64,000 nucleotides of DNA, from NCBI GenBank assembly GCA_020636915.1, contig JACJWV010000020.1, positions 9,417-73,416 on the forward strand. The letters run 5' to 3'. Position numbers and translations under genes: made by a program. Each line of letters begins with the position of its first letter. Position 1 is the stretch's first letter. The notes under the pieces were generated by a model, which saw only the letters and a program-made list of their open reading frames with translations, was not told the DNA's origin and did not search any database. The stretch is from Nocardioides sp. (GTDB lineage: Bacteria > Actinomycetota > Actinomycetes > Propionibacteriales > Nocardioidaceae). Positions 16,693-26,484 of this stretch are shown here, in pieces.

Positions 16693-17622
16693 ATGGCTGG
16701 AGGGCTCTTCGCGCTGCTCGACGACGTCGCGGTGCTGGCGAAGATGGCCGCCGCGTCCATCGACGACGTCGGTGCCGCGACCGGCCGGGCGACCGCCAAG
16801 GCGGCCGGCGTGGTCGTCGACGACACCGCGGTGACGCCCCAGTACGTCCACGGCGTCACCGCCGACCGCGAGCTGCCGATGATCCGCAAGATCGCGGTCG
16901 GCTCGGTCCGCAACAAGCTGCTCATCATCCTGCCCGTGGCGCTGGTGCTCAGCCAGTTCCTGCCCGGCCTGCTGACCCCGATCCTCATGGTCGGCGGGTC
17001 CTACCTGTGCTTCGAGGGCGCCGAGAAGGTGTGGGGCCGGATCCGGGGCCACGACCACCACGACCGGACGGCCGTCGAGGACGGCCCCGAGGCCGAGCGC
17101 TCGATGGTGTCCGGGGCGATCCGCACCGACCTCATCCTCTCCGCCGAGATCATGGTGATCGCGCTGAACGAGGTCGCCCACGAGCCCTTCCTCAGCAGGC
17201 TCGTGATCCTGCTGGTGGTCGCGCTCGTCATCACCGTCGCCGTGTACGGCGTGGTGGCGCTGATCGTGAAGCTCGACGACATCGGGCTCGGGCTGGCGCA
17301 ACGCTCCTCGACGTTCGCGCAGCGGGTGGGTCGCGGGCTGGTCACCGGTACCCCGCGCTTGCTGGCGGTGATCTCCGTCGTCGGCGTCGCGGCGATGCTC
17401 TGGGTGGGCGGCCACATCGTGCTCAACGGCCTCGACGAGCTGGGCTGGCACGCGCCGTACGACCTGGTGCACCACCTCGAGGAGGTCGTCCACCACGGCG
17501 TCCAGGGGTGGCTGGTGAACACCGCCCTGTCCTTGGTGTTCGGACTGCTCCTGGGTGGCGTCCTGGTGCTGCTGTGGAACGGTGTGAGCCGGGTGCGTCG
17601 AGGATTCTCCGGAAAGTCCTGA
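16693..17622 (+). CDS. DUF808 (YedI-like) inner membrane protein
   Basis: A 309-residue membrane protein of the DUF808/YedI family. It opens with the family signature GGLFALLDDVAVLAKMAAAS and the following AGVVVDDTAVTPQYVHG. About six transmembrane segments follow, including KLLIILPVALVLSQFLPG and an MVGGSYLCFEGAEKVWGR segment. The function of the family is not established; a transport or membrane-stabilising role is guessed. It starts only 20 nt after the acyltransferase and has its own -10-like box. Length is normal for the family. Confidence 0.88.
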   Translation: MAGGLFALLDDVAVLAKMAAASIDDVGAATGRATAKAAGVVVDDTAVTPQYVHGVTADRELPMIRKIAVGSVRNKLLIILPVALVLSQFLPGLLTPILMVGGSYLCFEGAEKVWGRIRGHDHHDRTAVEDGPEAERSMVSGAIRTDLILSAEIMVIALNEVAHEPFLSRLVILLVVALVITVAVYGVVALIVKLDDIGLGLAQRSSTFAQRVGRGLVTGTPRLLAVISVVGVAAMLWVGGHIVLNGLDELGWHAPYDLVHHLEEVVHHGVQGWLVNTALSLVFGLLLGGVLVLLWNGVSRVRRGFSGKS

Positions 17623-17675
17623 CCCGATTTACGCTCGGTCCCTACGCAGCTTCCGCCACTGGACCAGGAGCACAC

Positions 17676-19118
<1,443 letters not shown>

Positions 19119-19130
19119 GATCCACACGAG

Positions 19131-19175
19131 GAGGTCGGGCAGCCCACGCGGGCTGCCCGACCTCTGTGCTTGTTT
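19131..19175 (+). terminator. Rho-independent terminator of ahcY
   Basis: A perfect 15-bp stem, GAGGTCGGGCAGCCC with GGGCTGCCCGACCTC (19131-19145 and 19150-19164), has an ACGC loop and is followed by a T-rich tail, TGTGCTTGTTT. It separates ahcY from mtrA. Confidence 0.85.
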
Positions 19176-19224
19176 CTCAGGTCTCTCAGGTTCCGGCCGG
19201 GACGACTAAGGCACAATCGACCGC

Positions 19225-19950
19225 ATGACCGAAGCCGTCGGCGCACCCTCGGGCCCACCGAGCGACCTGGCCACCAAGGGCCGGATCCTGGTCGTCGACG
19301 ACGACGCCTCCCTCGCCGAGATGCTCACGATCGTGCTGCGCCAGGAGGGCTTCGAGAGCCGGATGGTCACGCGCGGCGACGAGGCGATCGACGCGTTCCG
19401 TGAGTACCGCCCTGACCTGGTCCTGCTCGACCTGATGCTTCCCGGTCGGGACGGCATCGACGTGTGCAAGGAGATCCGGGCCGAGTCCGGCATCCCGATC
19501 GTGATGCTCACCGCGAAGGGCGACACCGTCGACGTCGTCGTCGGTCTGGAGTCCGGTGCCGACGACTACGTCGTCAAGCCGTTCAAGCCCAAGGAGCTGG
19601 TCGCCCGGATCCGTGCCCGGATCCGCCGGTTCGACGCGCCCACCCCGGAGTCGCTGGCGATCGGCGACCTCAGCATCGACGTCGCCGGACACGCCGTCTA
19701 CCGCGGCGGTCACCCGATCAGCCTCACGCCGCTGGAGTTCGACCTCCTGGTGTGCCTGGCCCGCAAGCCCTGGCAGGTGTTCACGCGCGAGGTGCTGCTC
19801 GAGCAGGTCTGGGGCTACCGGCACGCAGCCGACACCCGGCTGGTCAACGTGCACGTGCAGCGGCTGCGCTCGAAGGTCGAGCACGACCCGGAGAACCCGG
19901 AGATCGTCGTCACCGTCCGCGGCGTGGGCTACAAGGCCGGGACGGTCTAG
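19225..19950 (+). CDS. mtrA: Two-component response regulator MtrA (OmpR/PhoB family)
   Basis: A 241-residue response regulator. The receiver domain has the acidic pocket VVDDD at 23-27, phosphoacceptor Asp69 in LLDLMLPG, and Lys in VVKPFKP near 117. The C-terminal winged helix includes LTPLEFDLLVCLARKP and VWGYRHAADTRLVNVHVQRL. In Actinobacteria MtrA controls cell-wall and division genes and is phosphorylated by MtrB. mtrB follows after 15 nt and lpqB overlaps it, giving the conserved mtrA-mtrB-lpqB operon. A CACAAT box 7 nt before the ATG is a possible -10. Confidence 0.97.
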   Translation: MTEAVGAPSGPPSDLATKGRILVVDDDASLAEMLTIVLRQEGFESRMVTRGDEAIDAFREYRPDLVLLDLMLPGRDGIDVCKEIRAESGIPIVMLTAKGDTVDVVVGLESGADDYVVKPFKPKELVARIRARIRRFDAPTPESLAIGDLSIDVAGHAVYRGGHPISLTPLEFDLLVCLARKPWQVFTREVLLEQVWGYRHAADTRLVNVHVQRLRSKVEHDPENPEIVVTVRGVGYKAGTV

Positions 19951-19965
19951 GTCGGGCCGGACGCC

Positions 19966-21594
19966 GTGGTCCACCTCCGATCCTCGCCGGGCTCCCGCAG
20001 GCTGCCGGACTCCCTGCGCCGCGGCCTGACCTTCTGGCGACGCTCGATCCAGGCGCGGGTCGTGGCGAGCACGCTGGTGCTCTCCGCCGCCGTGATCAGC
20101 GTCGTCGGGTGGTTCCTGCTGCAGCAGACCCGCGACGGGCTGCTCGACCACCGGGTCGACGCCGTCGTCGCGGAGGCGAACGACGAGACGACCGGCGCGC
20201 GAGAGCTGCTGGCCAGCTCCGCCGACACCGGCAACGACGCCGCCCAGCAGCAGCAGAGCCTGGCCGGCATCATCATCCAGCGCGGGCAGACCCGGGGCTT
20301 CTCCGTGGTCCTCGTCGGTCCTGCTCTCCCGGGAGGGCGGATCGCGGACGGCGGCACGATCTTCACCTCGGGCCTGGACACCTCCAGCGTGCCGGTCTCG
20401 CTGGAGGAGCACTTCGACGACTCCCAGACCACCGCCTGGACGTACACGACCATCCGCAGCACGTCCGGCGGCACCGTCACGGAGACGCCGGGCATCGTCG
20501 TGGGCTCCCAGGTCCTGCTGCCGGCCGACGGCCGGGCCTACACGCTCTACTACCTCTTCCCGCTCGACGAGCAGGAGGAGACGCTGGCGCTGGTCACCCG
20601 GGCCCTGCTGACGGCGGCGACCCTGCTGCTGGTGCTGGTCGCGGGGATCACCTGGCTGGTGACCCGCCAGGTGGTCACGCCGATCCGGATGGCGCGCCAG
20701 GTGGCGGAGCGGCTCGCGGCCGGCCAGCTGCAGGAGCGGCTCAAGGTGTCCGGCGAGGACGACCTGGCGCGGCTCGCGACGTCCTTCAACCAGATGGCGA
20801 GCAACCTGCAGCGCCAGATCCGCCAGCTCGAGGAGCTCAGCCGGGTGCAGCGCCGGTTCGTCTCCGACGTCTCCCACGAGCTGCGCACGCCGCTGACGAC
20901 CGTGCGGATGGCCGGCGACGTGCTCCACGACGCGCGTGCGCAGTTCGACCCGGCGACGGCGCGCGCGGCGGAGCTGTTGCAGACCGAGCTCGACCGCTTC
21001 GAGACCCTGCTCGCCGACCTGCTCGAGATCAGCCGCTTCGACGCGGGGGCCGCGGTCCTCGAGCTCGACGACGTGAACCTCGTCGACGTCGCGCACCGCA
21101 TCGTCGACGCGACCCGGCCGCTGGCCGACCAGCGCGGGGTGCACGTGCTCGTCGACGCACCCGACCACCCGTGCCTGGCCCAGGCCGACGTGCGGCGCGT
21201 CGAGCGCATCGTGCGCAACCTGGTCACCAACGCGATCGACCACGCCGCCGCGGACGGGCCGGACGCGATCGTCGTGCACGTCGGCGGGGACGACCACGCG
21301 GCCGCGATCGCGGTCCGCGACCACGGGGTGGGGTTGGCGCCCGGTGAGGCGTCCATGGTGTTCAACCGCTTCTGGCGCGCCGACCCCGCACGGGCGCGCA
21401 CCAGCGGCGGCACCGGCCTGGGCCTCTCGATCGCCCTCGAGGACACCCACCTGCACGGCGGCTGGCTGCAGGCGTGGGGCCGGCCCCGGGAGGGTGCCCA
21501 GTTCCGGCTGACACTGCCGCGCCGCGCGGGCGGGGTGCTGCGACACAGCCCGCTGCCCCTGGTGCCGACCGACGTCACGGAGCCGGTCTCGTGA
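19966..21594 (+). CDS. mtrB: Sensor histidine kinase MtrB
   Basis: A 542-residue membrane kinase. Transmembrane helix 1 is at about 28-50, an extracytoplasmic sensor loop follows, and helix 2 is near 207-232 with HAMP after it (RQVAERLAAGQLQERLKV). The dimerisation domain has SDVSHELRTPLTT with phosphorylated His304, and the ATPase domain has the N box (RNLVTNAIDHA), DHGVGLAP and GGTGLGLSIA. The kinase signals to MtrA. GTG 19966 is used. The last codons overlap the lpqB start (GTGA), implying coupled translation of kinase and its lipoprotein partner. Confidence 0.96.
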   Translation: MVHLRSSPGSRRLPDSLRRGLTFWRRSIQARVVASTLVLSAAVISVVGWFLLQQTRDGLLDHRVDAVVAEANDETTGARELLASSADTGNDAAQQQQSLAGIIIQRGQTRGFSVVLVGPALPGGRIADGGTIFTSGLDTSSVPVSLEEHFDDSQTTAWTYTTIRSTSGGTVTETPGIVVGSQVLLPADGRAYTLYYLFPLDEQEETLALVTRALLTAATLLLVLVAGITWLVTRQVVTPIRMARQVAERLAAGQLQERLKVSGEDDLARLATSFNQMASNLQRQIRQLEELSRVQRRFVSDVSHELRTPLTTVRMAGDVLHDARAQFDPATARAAELLQTELDRFETLLADLLEISRFDAGAAVLELDDVNLVDVAHRIVDATRPLADQRGVHVLVDAPDHPCLAQADVRRVERIVRNLVTNAIDHAAADGPDAIVVHVGGDDHAAAIAVRDHGVGLAPGEASMVFNRFWRADPARARTSGGTGLGLSIALEDTHLHGGWLQAWGRPREGAQFRLTLPRRAGGVLRHSPLPLVPTDVTEPVS

Positions 21595-23345
21595 GGCGCG
21601 CGCTCACGGCGTTCGGCGCCCTGCTCCTGGTGGCTGGTCTCGCCGGTTGTGCCGGCATGCCGACGAGCGGCCCGGTCAACGAGACGACGACCGACCGCAT
21701 CACGACCTCCGACCAGGGCCCGCCGAACATCGAGCCCCTCCCGCCCCAGGCCGGTGCCTCCCGTGCGCAGGTCGTGCGCGGGTTCATCAGCGCGATGCAG
21801 GCGACACCGGTGCAGACGCGGACCGCCAAGCTGTTCCTCTCCACCGACGCGGCCGAGAACTGGAACCCGCAGCGCGAGACGATCACCTACGCGACGCCGC
21901 CGACGCCGCGCGACGACGACGGCGGCGACGTCACGGTCCGACTGGCCGGCGCCCACTGGCTCGACGGTCGCGGCGCCTGGCAGGGACCGGTGCCGCCGGG
22001 TCAGCGGTCGGTCACCTTCCCGATGGTGCTCGAGAACGGCGAGTGGCGCATCGACCGGGCCCCGAACGCCCTGATCGTGCCGCAGGACTGGTTCCTCAAC
22101 CTCTACCGGCAGGTGTCGGTCTACTTCTTCGACCCCACCGCGCAGATCCTGGTCCCTGAGCCGGTCTTCGTGCCGCGCGGCGACCAGCTCCCCACCGCCC
22201 TGACCCGCGCCCTCCTGCTCGGCCCCGGGCCCGGTCTCGAGCACGTGACGCAGACCTTCGTGCCTCCCGGGCTGTCGGTCGCGGTCGGGGTCACCGTCTC
22301 CGACGACGGGGTGGCCGACGTGCTGCTCGACGGCGACGCGGGCCAGCTCTCCGCCAAGACCGTCGAGCTGATGATGGCCCAGCTCGCCTGGACGCTGCGG
22401 CAGGAGCCCCAGGTGCAGAGCGTGCGCGTCTCCATCGGCGGCCAGCCCGTCCCGCTGCCCGGCGGGGTCAGCTCCTACCGGGTCGACGGCGGGGCGGAGT
22501 ACGACCCGGCCGGCTTCCAGGCCAGCCCGGACCTCTACGGCCTGAGCCGCGGACGCCTGGTGTCGGGCAGCGCCGCGGCGCTCACCCCGGTCGACGGACC
22601 GCTCGGGCGGACGTCGTACGACCTGCGCTCGGTCGGGGTCAGCCTCGACGCCACCGGCGCGGCCGGCGTCTCGTCCGACGGGGGGTCGGTCCTCGTGGGG
22701 CCCGTCGGCGCCCACTCCGGTCCTCGGGTCCGGACGGTGGCCACGGGCGCCGACTTCCTGCGCCCGGCCTGGGACTTCGCCGACCGCGTGTGGCTGGTCG
22801 ACCGGACCGGCGGCGGGGCGCGGATCTTCTACGCCGCCGACCACGGAGCGGGCCCCGTGACCAGGGTGCGGGTGCCGGGCATCACCGGGACGTCGGTGCG
22901 GATGTTCCTGGTCTCGCGGGACGGCAGCCGCCTGCTCGCCGTGCTCCGGCGAGGTGGCCACGACGTGCTGGTGGCCAGCCGGATCGAGCACGCGGCCGAC
23001 GGCGCCGTGACCGGCGCGGTGCCCGCCGAGCGCGTCGACCTCGGCGACGACACCGACCTGGAGATCCGCGACGTGGCGTGGCGCAGCAGCGCGAGCATCG
23101 ACGTCCTGAACACGTTGACGCCGTCGCTGTCGGAGGTCGCACCCGCCTCGGTCGACGGTGCCCCGATGAACCCCGACGTCGCCGCCACCGCCGTCGACGG
23201 GCGGGTGCTCTCACTGGCCGGCTCGCCGGTCACCGGCGAGGACGTCTTCGGCGTGACGCCGACCGGGCTGGTCAACGTGACCAGCGGCGACCGGCTGCCG
23301 ACGCCCTTCCAGCGGCGCGCCACCGCCGTCGTGTACGTCGGCTGA
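21591..23345 (+). CDS. lpqB: Lipoprotein LpqB with GerMN domain
   Basis: A 584-residue lipoprotein. The signal peptide ends in a lipobox LAGC with Cys20 as the lipidated residue. An N-terminal LpqB region and a GerMN domain (DQLPTALTRALLLGPGPGL, then VSDDGVADVLLDGDAGQLSA) precede a predicted beta-propeller C-terminal half. LpqB interacts with the extracellular part of MtrB in mycobacteria and modulates signalling; the same role is expected here. GTG 21591 overlaps the mtrB stop. Length is close to the mycobacterial protein. Confidence 0.95.
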   Translation: MRRALTAFGALLLVAGLAGCAGMPTSGPVNETTTDRITTSDQGPPNIEPLPPQAGASRAQVVRGFISAMQATPVQTRTAKLFLSTDAAENWNPQRETITYATPPTPRDDDGGDVTVRLAGAHWLDGRGAWQGPVPPGQRSVTFPMVLENGEWRIDRAPNALIVPQDWFLNLYRQVSVYFFDPTAQILVPEPVFVPRGDQLPTALTRALLLGPGPGLEHVTQTFVPPGLSVAVGVTVSDDGVADVLLDGDAGQLSAKTVELMMAQLAWTLRQEPQVQSVRVSIGGQPVPLPGGVSSYRVDGGAEYDPAGFQASPDLYGLSRGRLVSGSAAALTPVDGPLGRTSYDLRSVGVSLDATGAAGVSSDGGSVLVGPVGAHSGPRVRTVATGADFLRPAWDFADRVWLVDRTGGGARIFYAADHGAGPVTRVRVPGITGTSVRMFLVSRDGSRLLAVLRRGGHDVLVASRIEHAADGAVTGAVPAERVDLGDDTDLEIRDVAWRSSASIDVLNTLTPSLSEVAPASVDGAPMNPDVAATAVDGRVLSLAGSPVTGEDVFGVTPTGLVNVTSGDRLPTPFQRRATAVVYVG

Positions 23346-23415
23346 TCCCCCGGGCGCATCCACAGCCCGGCGCGGGCGGGTTGACCCGGGGGAGCGGCCC
23401 TGCTGGCATCGCCGG

Positions 23416-24144
23416 ATGAGCCGGTACCTGCGCGACGCCGCGCTCGACCTGTTGCTCGGGGGCTGCTGCGCCGGCTGCGGCCGCCCCGGACGGGCGCTGT
23501 GCGGGGAGTGCGACGCGACCCTGCCCCGGACCGCTCGGCCCGCCTGGCCCACGCCCGTGCCGACCGGGCTGGCTCCGCCCTGGGCCGCGGCCGAGTACGC
23601 CGGGACCGTGCGCGCACTGGTGCTCGCGCACAAGGAGCGCCGGGTGCTCGCGCTCCGTGGGCCGCTCGCCGACCTGCTGGCCCTCGCCGTCGCCGCCGCG
23701 GCACCGCCGGGCGAGCCGCTCGTGCTGGTGCCGGTCCCGTCGAGGCCCGCCACCGTGCGCGCCCGCGGGCACGACCCGACCGGGTCGGTCACCGCGCGTG
23801 CGGCGCGGGTGCTGCGCGCGCGGGGGTACGACGCGCTCGCCGTACCGTTGCTGCGGACCCGGGCCGGTCTGCTGGACCAGTCCGGGCTCGGGGCCGAGCA
23901 GCGGGCGGCCAACCTCGACCACGCGCTGCGGTGCCCGTCGACCGGTCTGGACCGGCTCGCGCGGCGTCGGGCGCGGGCCCGGGTCGTCGTCTGCGACGAC
24001 GTCGTCACGACCGGCGCGACGGCGCGGGAGGCCCAGCGGGCGCTGGAGTCCGTGGGCCTCCCGGTCACCGCCGTCGCCGCCGTCGCCGCCACCCGGAGGA
24101 TCCGGGGACGGGGTGCCCTTTCGTCCGCACCGCCGACGGACTAA
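23416..24144 (+). CDS. ComF-family phosphoribosyltransferase-like protein
   Basis: A 242-residue protein. Near the N-terminus, Cys17/18, Cys21, Cys29 and Cys32 form a ComF-type zinc cluster (GCCAGCGRPGRALCGEC). The C-terminal half is a type I phosphoribosyltransferase fold with the PRPP motif VVVCDDVVTTGATA near 190-203. ComF proteins take part in DNA uptake in competent bacteria; in Actinobacteria this gene is a conserved neighbour of lpqB and hpf (Rv3242c position) and its substrate is unknown. ATG 23416 has TGGCAT 6 nt upstream. Confidence 0.9.
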   Translation: MSRYLRDAALDLLLGGCCAGCGRPGRALCGECDATLPRTARPAWPTPVPTGLAPPWAAAEYAGTVRALVLAHKERRVLALRGPLADLLALAVAAAAPPGEPLVLVPVPSRPATVRARGHDPTGSVTARAARVLRARGYDALAVPLLRTRAGLLDQSGLGAEQRAANLDHALRCPSTGLDRLARRRARARVVVCDDVVTTGATAREAQRALESVGLPVTAVAAVAATRRIRGRGALSSAPPTD

Positions 24145-24190
24145 CGTCTTTGCATGGAGTCCGTCCGGGTCCGTGGTTGCGTCGTCCAGG

Positions 24191-24210
24191 CGCCCGGGTC
24201 CACCCGGGCG
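24191..24210 (+). terminator. Possible terminator hairpin after the comF-like gene
   Basis: CGCCCGGGT and ACCCGGGCG form a perfect 9-bp stem with a CC loop 46 nt downstream of the stop. There is no T-run, and the hairpin could equally be the first stem of the leader RNA proposed next. Confidence 0.4.
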
Positions 24211-24282
24211 AGTGGTCGGCAAGCCGATGCCAGTCGCAGGCGAAGCGGTCCACGTAACCGTTCCACGGCGGCTCGTCCGCCG

Positions 24283-24480
24283 GGGGCGGGATCACGGTGC
24301 GGCTTAGTGGTAAGTCCTGCCCCGTCCTCGTCGTCAGATGCGACGCCGGTCGGGAGAAGGCCAGTAGTGGCAGAGAAGCTGCGGAAGCCTCAGCAGGCGG
24401 GTGTGGGGTCGAAGACCAGGTCGGCCGGACGGACTCCTCTGCCTGCCCTCGGGGCAGGGTGAGACACGAAACCAACTGTT
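24283..24480 (+). ncRNA. Candidate raiA-motif structured RNA upstream of hpf/raiA
   Basis: The 352-nt gap between comF and hpf (24145-24496) has no convincing gene but is full of local structure. The stems are: GGGGCGGG (24283-24290) with CCTGCCCC (24316-24323), enclosing GGCTTA-GTGG-TAAGTC (24301-24316); GCAG-AGAAG-CTGC (24370-24382); GCCT-CAGC-AGGC (24387-24398); GGTC-GAA-GACC (24407-24417); and CCTGCCC-TCG-GGGCAGG (24442-24458). Its purine-rich loops (GGGAGAAGG, GCAGAGAAG) stand out in this GC-rich DNA. A large RNA class called the raiA motif is known upstream of raiA/hpf in Firmicutes and Actinobacteria. The assignment rests on position and structure; I could not align it to a covariance model. 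It may instead be a plain hpf leader. Confidence 0.45.
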
Positions 24481-24496
24481 GCAACGGGAGGTTCAC

Positions 24497-25117
24497 ATGG
24501 AAGTTGTGGTCACCGGACGTCACTGCGAGATCTCGGACAGGTTCCGCGGTCACGTGGAGGAGAAGCTGTCCCGGCTGGAGAAGCACGACCACCGCATCAT
24601 CCGCGTCAACGTGGAGGTGGAGTGCGAGCGCAACCCGCGGCAGGCGGACCGCGCCGTACGGATCGAGCTGACGGCGTACTCCAAGGGACCGGTGATCCGC
24701 GCCGAGGCGTGTGCCGCCGACAAGATGGGCGCGCTGGACCTCGCCATGGACAAGATGGCCGCGCAGATGCGACGGGCCGCCGACCGGCGGCGCGTCCACC
24801 GTGGCCGCCGCACCCCGGTCTCGGTCGGCCAGGCGCTCGCCGGCACCGCCGGGGTCGACCCCGACAGCGCCGAGGAGCAGGTGACCGACCGGACCGTCGG
24901 GCCGATCGACATCACCGGTGACGGGCCGTTGGTGGTGCGCGAGAAGACCCACCCGGCCGCCCCGATGACCCTCGACCAGGCGCTCTACGAGATGGAGCTG
25001 GTCGGGCACGACTTCTACCTCTTCGTCGACAAGGAGAGCGAGCGTCCGTCGGTCGTCTACCGGCGGCGCGGCTACGACTACGGCGTCATCTCGCTGAACC
25101 TGGGAGAGGACGCCTGA
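24497..25117 (+). CDS. hpf: Ribosome hibernation-promoting factor, long form
   Basis: A 206-residue long-form HPF (also named RaiA). The N-terminal ribosome-binding domain (MEVVVTGRHCEISDRFRGHV through MDKMAAQMRRAADRR, residues 1-~100) is followed by a linker. The C-terminal domain contains PMTLDQALYEMELVGHDFYL and SVVYRRRGYDYGVISL, which dimerises 70S ribosomes into 100S particles in stationary phase. ATG 24497 follows GGGAGG at good spacing; upstream in-frame codons are rejected because they lie in the structured leader. Conserved next to secA in Actinobacteria (Rv3241c position). Confidence 0.96.
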   Translation: MEVVVTGRHCEISDRFRGHVEEKLSRLEKHDHRIIRVNVEVECERNPRQADRAVRIELTAYSKGPVIRAEACAADKMGALDLAMDKMAAQMRRAADRRRVHRGRRTPVSVGQALAGTAGVDPDSAEEQVTDRTVGPIDITGDGPLVVREKTHPAAPMTLDQALYEMELVGHDFYLFVDKESERPSVVYRRRGYDYGVISLNLGEDA

Positions 25118-25140
25118 CCGCGGTCCGGACGACACCGCGG

Positions 25141-25174
25141 ACGACGGGGTGGCCCGAACGGGTCACCCCGTCGT
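25141..25174 (+). terminator. Terminator hairpin after hpf
   Basis: An outer 11-bp stem, ACGACGGGGTG with CACCCCGTCGT, contains an inner CCCG-AA-CGGG stem. It starts 24 nt after the hpf stop and separates it from the response-regulator gene. Confidence 0.7.
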
Positions 25175-25231
25175 GGTGTCCACCCTCCTGACCAGCCCCC
25201 GCGGCCCACCCGAACGTGTCATGATGCCCCC

Positions 25232-25915
25232 GTGGCCGAGCAGACGACCGACGCCCAGCGCGAGCCGATCCGCGTCCTCGTGGTGGACGACCAGGAGCTG
25301 TTCCGTCGGGGCCTGACGATGCTGCTGGCCATCGAGCCGGGCATCGAGGTGGTCGGAGAGGCCGGTGACGGGGTCGAGGGCACGTCCCTCGCGGCCACCG
25401 CCGCGCCCGACGTGGTGCTGCTCGACATCCGGATGCCCCGGCGGTCCGGGATCGAGGCCTGCCTCGCGATCAAGGACGCGGTCCCGACCACCAAGATCAT
25501 CATGCTGACGGTCTCCGACGAGGAGGCCGATCTCTACGAAGCGGTCAAGAGCGGGGCGTCGGGCTACCTGCTCAAGGACTCCTCGATCGAGGAGGTCGCC
25601 CAGGCGGTCCGGGTCGTCGCCGACGGGCAGTCGCTGATCAGCCCCTCGATGGCGGTCAAGCTCATCGACGAGTTCAAGCAGATGTCGCGCCCCGAGCGCG
25701 ACCACGTCCCCGGCCTGCGCCTGACCGAGCGCGAGCTCGAGGTCCTGAGGCTGGTGGCCAAGGGCATGAACAACCGTGAGATCGCCAAGGAGCTGTTCAT
25801 CAGCGAGAACACGGTCAAGAACCACGTGCGCAACATCTTGGAGAAGCTGCAGCTGCACTCCCGGATGGAGGCGGTCATGTACGCCGTCCGCGAGAAGCTG
25901 CTCGAGCTTCCGTAG
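25232..25915 (+). CDS. NarL/LuxR-family response regulator (orphan)
   Basis: A 227-residue response regulator. The receiver has VVDDQ (18-22), phosphoacceptor Asp65 in LLDIRMP, and KSGASGYLLKD around 107-117. The C-terminal LuxR-type helix-turn-helix (LTERELEVLRLVAKGMNNRE, then ISENTVKNHVRNILEKL) binds DNA. No histidine kinase gene is nearby. A regulator at this place between hpf and secA is conserved in Actinobacteria, for example Streptomyces, as I recall. GTG 25232 has CATGAT 6 nt upstream. Target genes are unknown. Confidence 0.93.
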   Translation: MAEQTTDAQREPIRVLVVDDQELFRRGLTMLLAIEPGIEVVGEAGDGVEGTSLAATAAPDVVLLDIRMPRRSGIEACLAIKDAVPTTKIIMLTVSDEEADLYEAVKSGASGYLLKDSSIEEVAQAVRVVADGQSLISPSMAVKLIDEFKQMSRPERDHVPGLRLTERELEVLRLVAKGMNNREIAKELFISENTVKNHVRNILEKLQLHSRMEAVMYAVREKLLELP

Positions 25916-26019
25916 GTCGGCGGCCCGGATCGAGTCGGGTCGGGTCGGTCGGTGCGGGTTCCGTTCAATTGCGGCTCTTGTGACGCATCCGTGGGTAGCT
26001 GGTCGGGCGGCCGCGCGGT

Positions 26020-26115
26020 AGCCGACCGGCTCCCGCCGTCCAGGACCTCGCTGGCGCTCGGCCGCTGCGCGGCGGCCTGCGGCCGTCCTTGACCGCGGGT
26101 CCTGGCCGGTCGGCT
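26020..26115. repeat. REP-like bulged inverted repeat
   Basis: The left arm AGCCGACCGG then CAGGACC (interrupted by about 10 nt) pairs with the right arm GGTCCTGG-CCGGTCGGCT at 26098-26115. The intervening sequence (CGGCCGC...GCGGCCG) can form a second stem. The structure is typical of dispersed extragenic repeats. Confidence 0.55.
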
Positions 26116-26237
26116 GGAGGGGCGCGGTTTGTCGGCCCGGGCTCCGCCCGCGCCGCCGCTACGCGGCCGCCCGCGCCACCACCATGGGTCCGAGAAGTCT
26201 CAGCGGTCACACCGGCCACGTGAGGTCGAACCGGTCG

Positions 26238-26291
26238 GGGGAGACCCGCACGACACGCCGCTCCGGCCCGGCGTGTCGTGCGGGTCTCCCC
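26238..26291. repeat. Perfect 23-bp inverted repeat with 8-nt loop
   Basis: Arms 26238-26260 and 26269-26291 are exactly complementary, with loop CTCCGGCC. The inner core CCGCACGACACGCCG recurs in a diverged form at 56391-56405. No T-run follows. It could be a terminator for the response-regulator transcript or a mobile palindromic repeat. Confidence 0.85.
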
Positions 26292-26478
26292 GGGCAGGTG
26301 TCGACAGCAGGACCAGCGGACCAACCCCAGGCCGGGAGACCGCGCCGACACCTGCGGGCCGTCCCGCCTCGTCGGCCTGTCGGTCGCAACCCCGTGGCAC
26401 CCCCAGCCCACGGTCGACGGCCCGGGTTTCCGGTGCCGGAGCGAGCAATGGAACGCTCACGACGTCGGCGCTGTCGCC

Positions 26479-26484
26479 TAGGGT
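26479..26484 (+). promoter_or_regulatory. Leaderless-type -10 box before ycaQ
   Basis: TAGGGT ends 7 nt before GTG 26492, which supports that start. Confidence 0.5.

Noticed and set aside
17623..17675. SAH riboswitch upstream of ahcY
   Set aside because: The leader is only about 50 nt and lacks the conserved pseudoknot-forming core of the SAH riboswitch.
19186..21546. 786-codon minus-strand frame opposite mtrA-mtrB
   Set aside because: No recognisable domain; it mirrors the codon bias of mtrA/mtrB on the other strand.
24299..24323. tRNA-like stretch GGCTTAGTGGTAAGTCC
   Set aside because: It resembles a D-arm, but no anticodon arm, T-arm with GTTCRA or acceptor stem follows; it fits better as one hairpin of the hpf leader.
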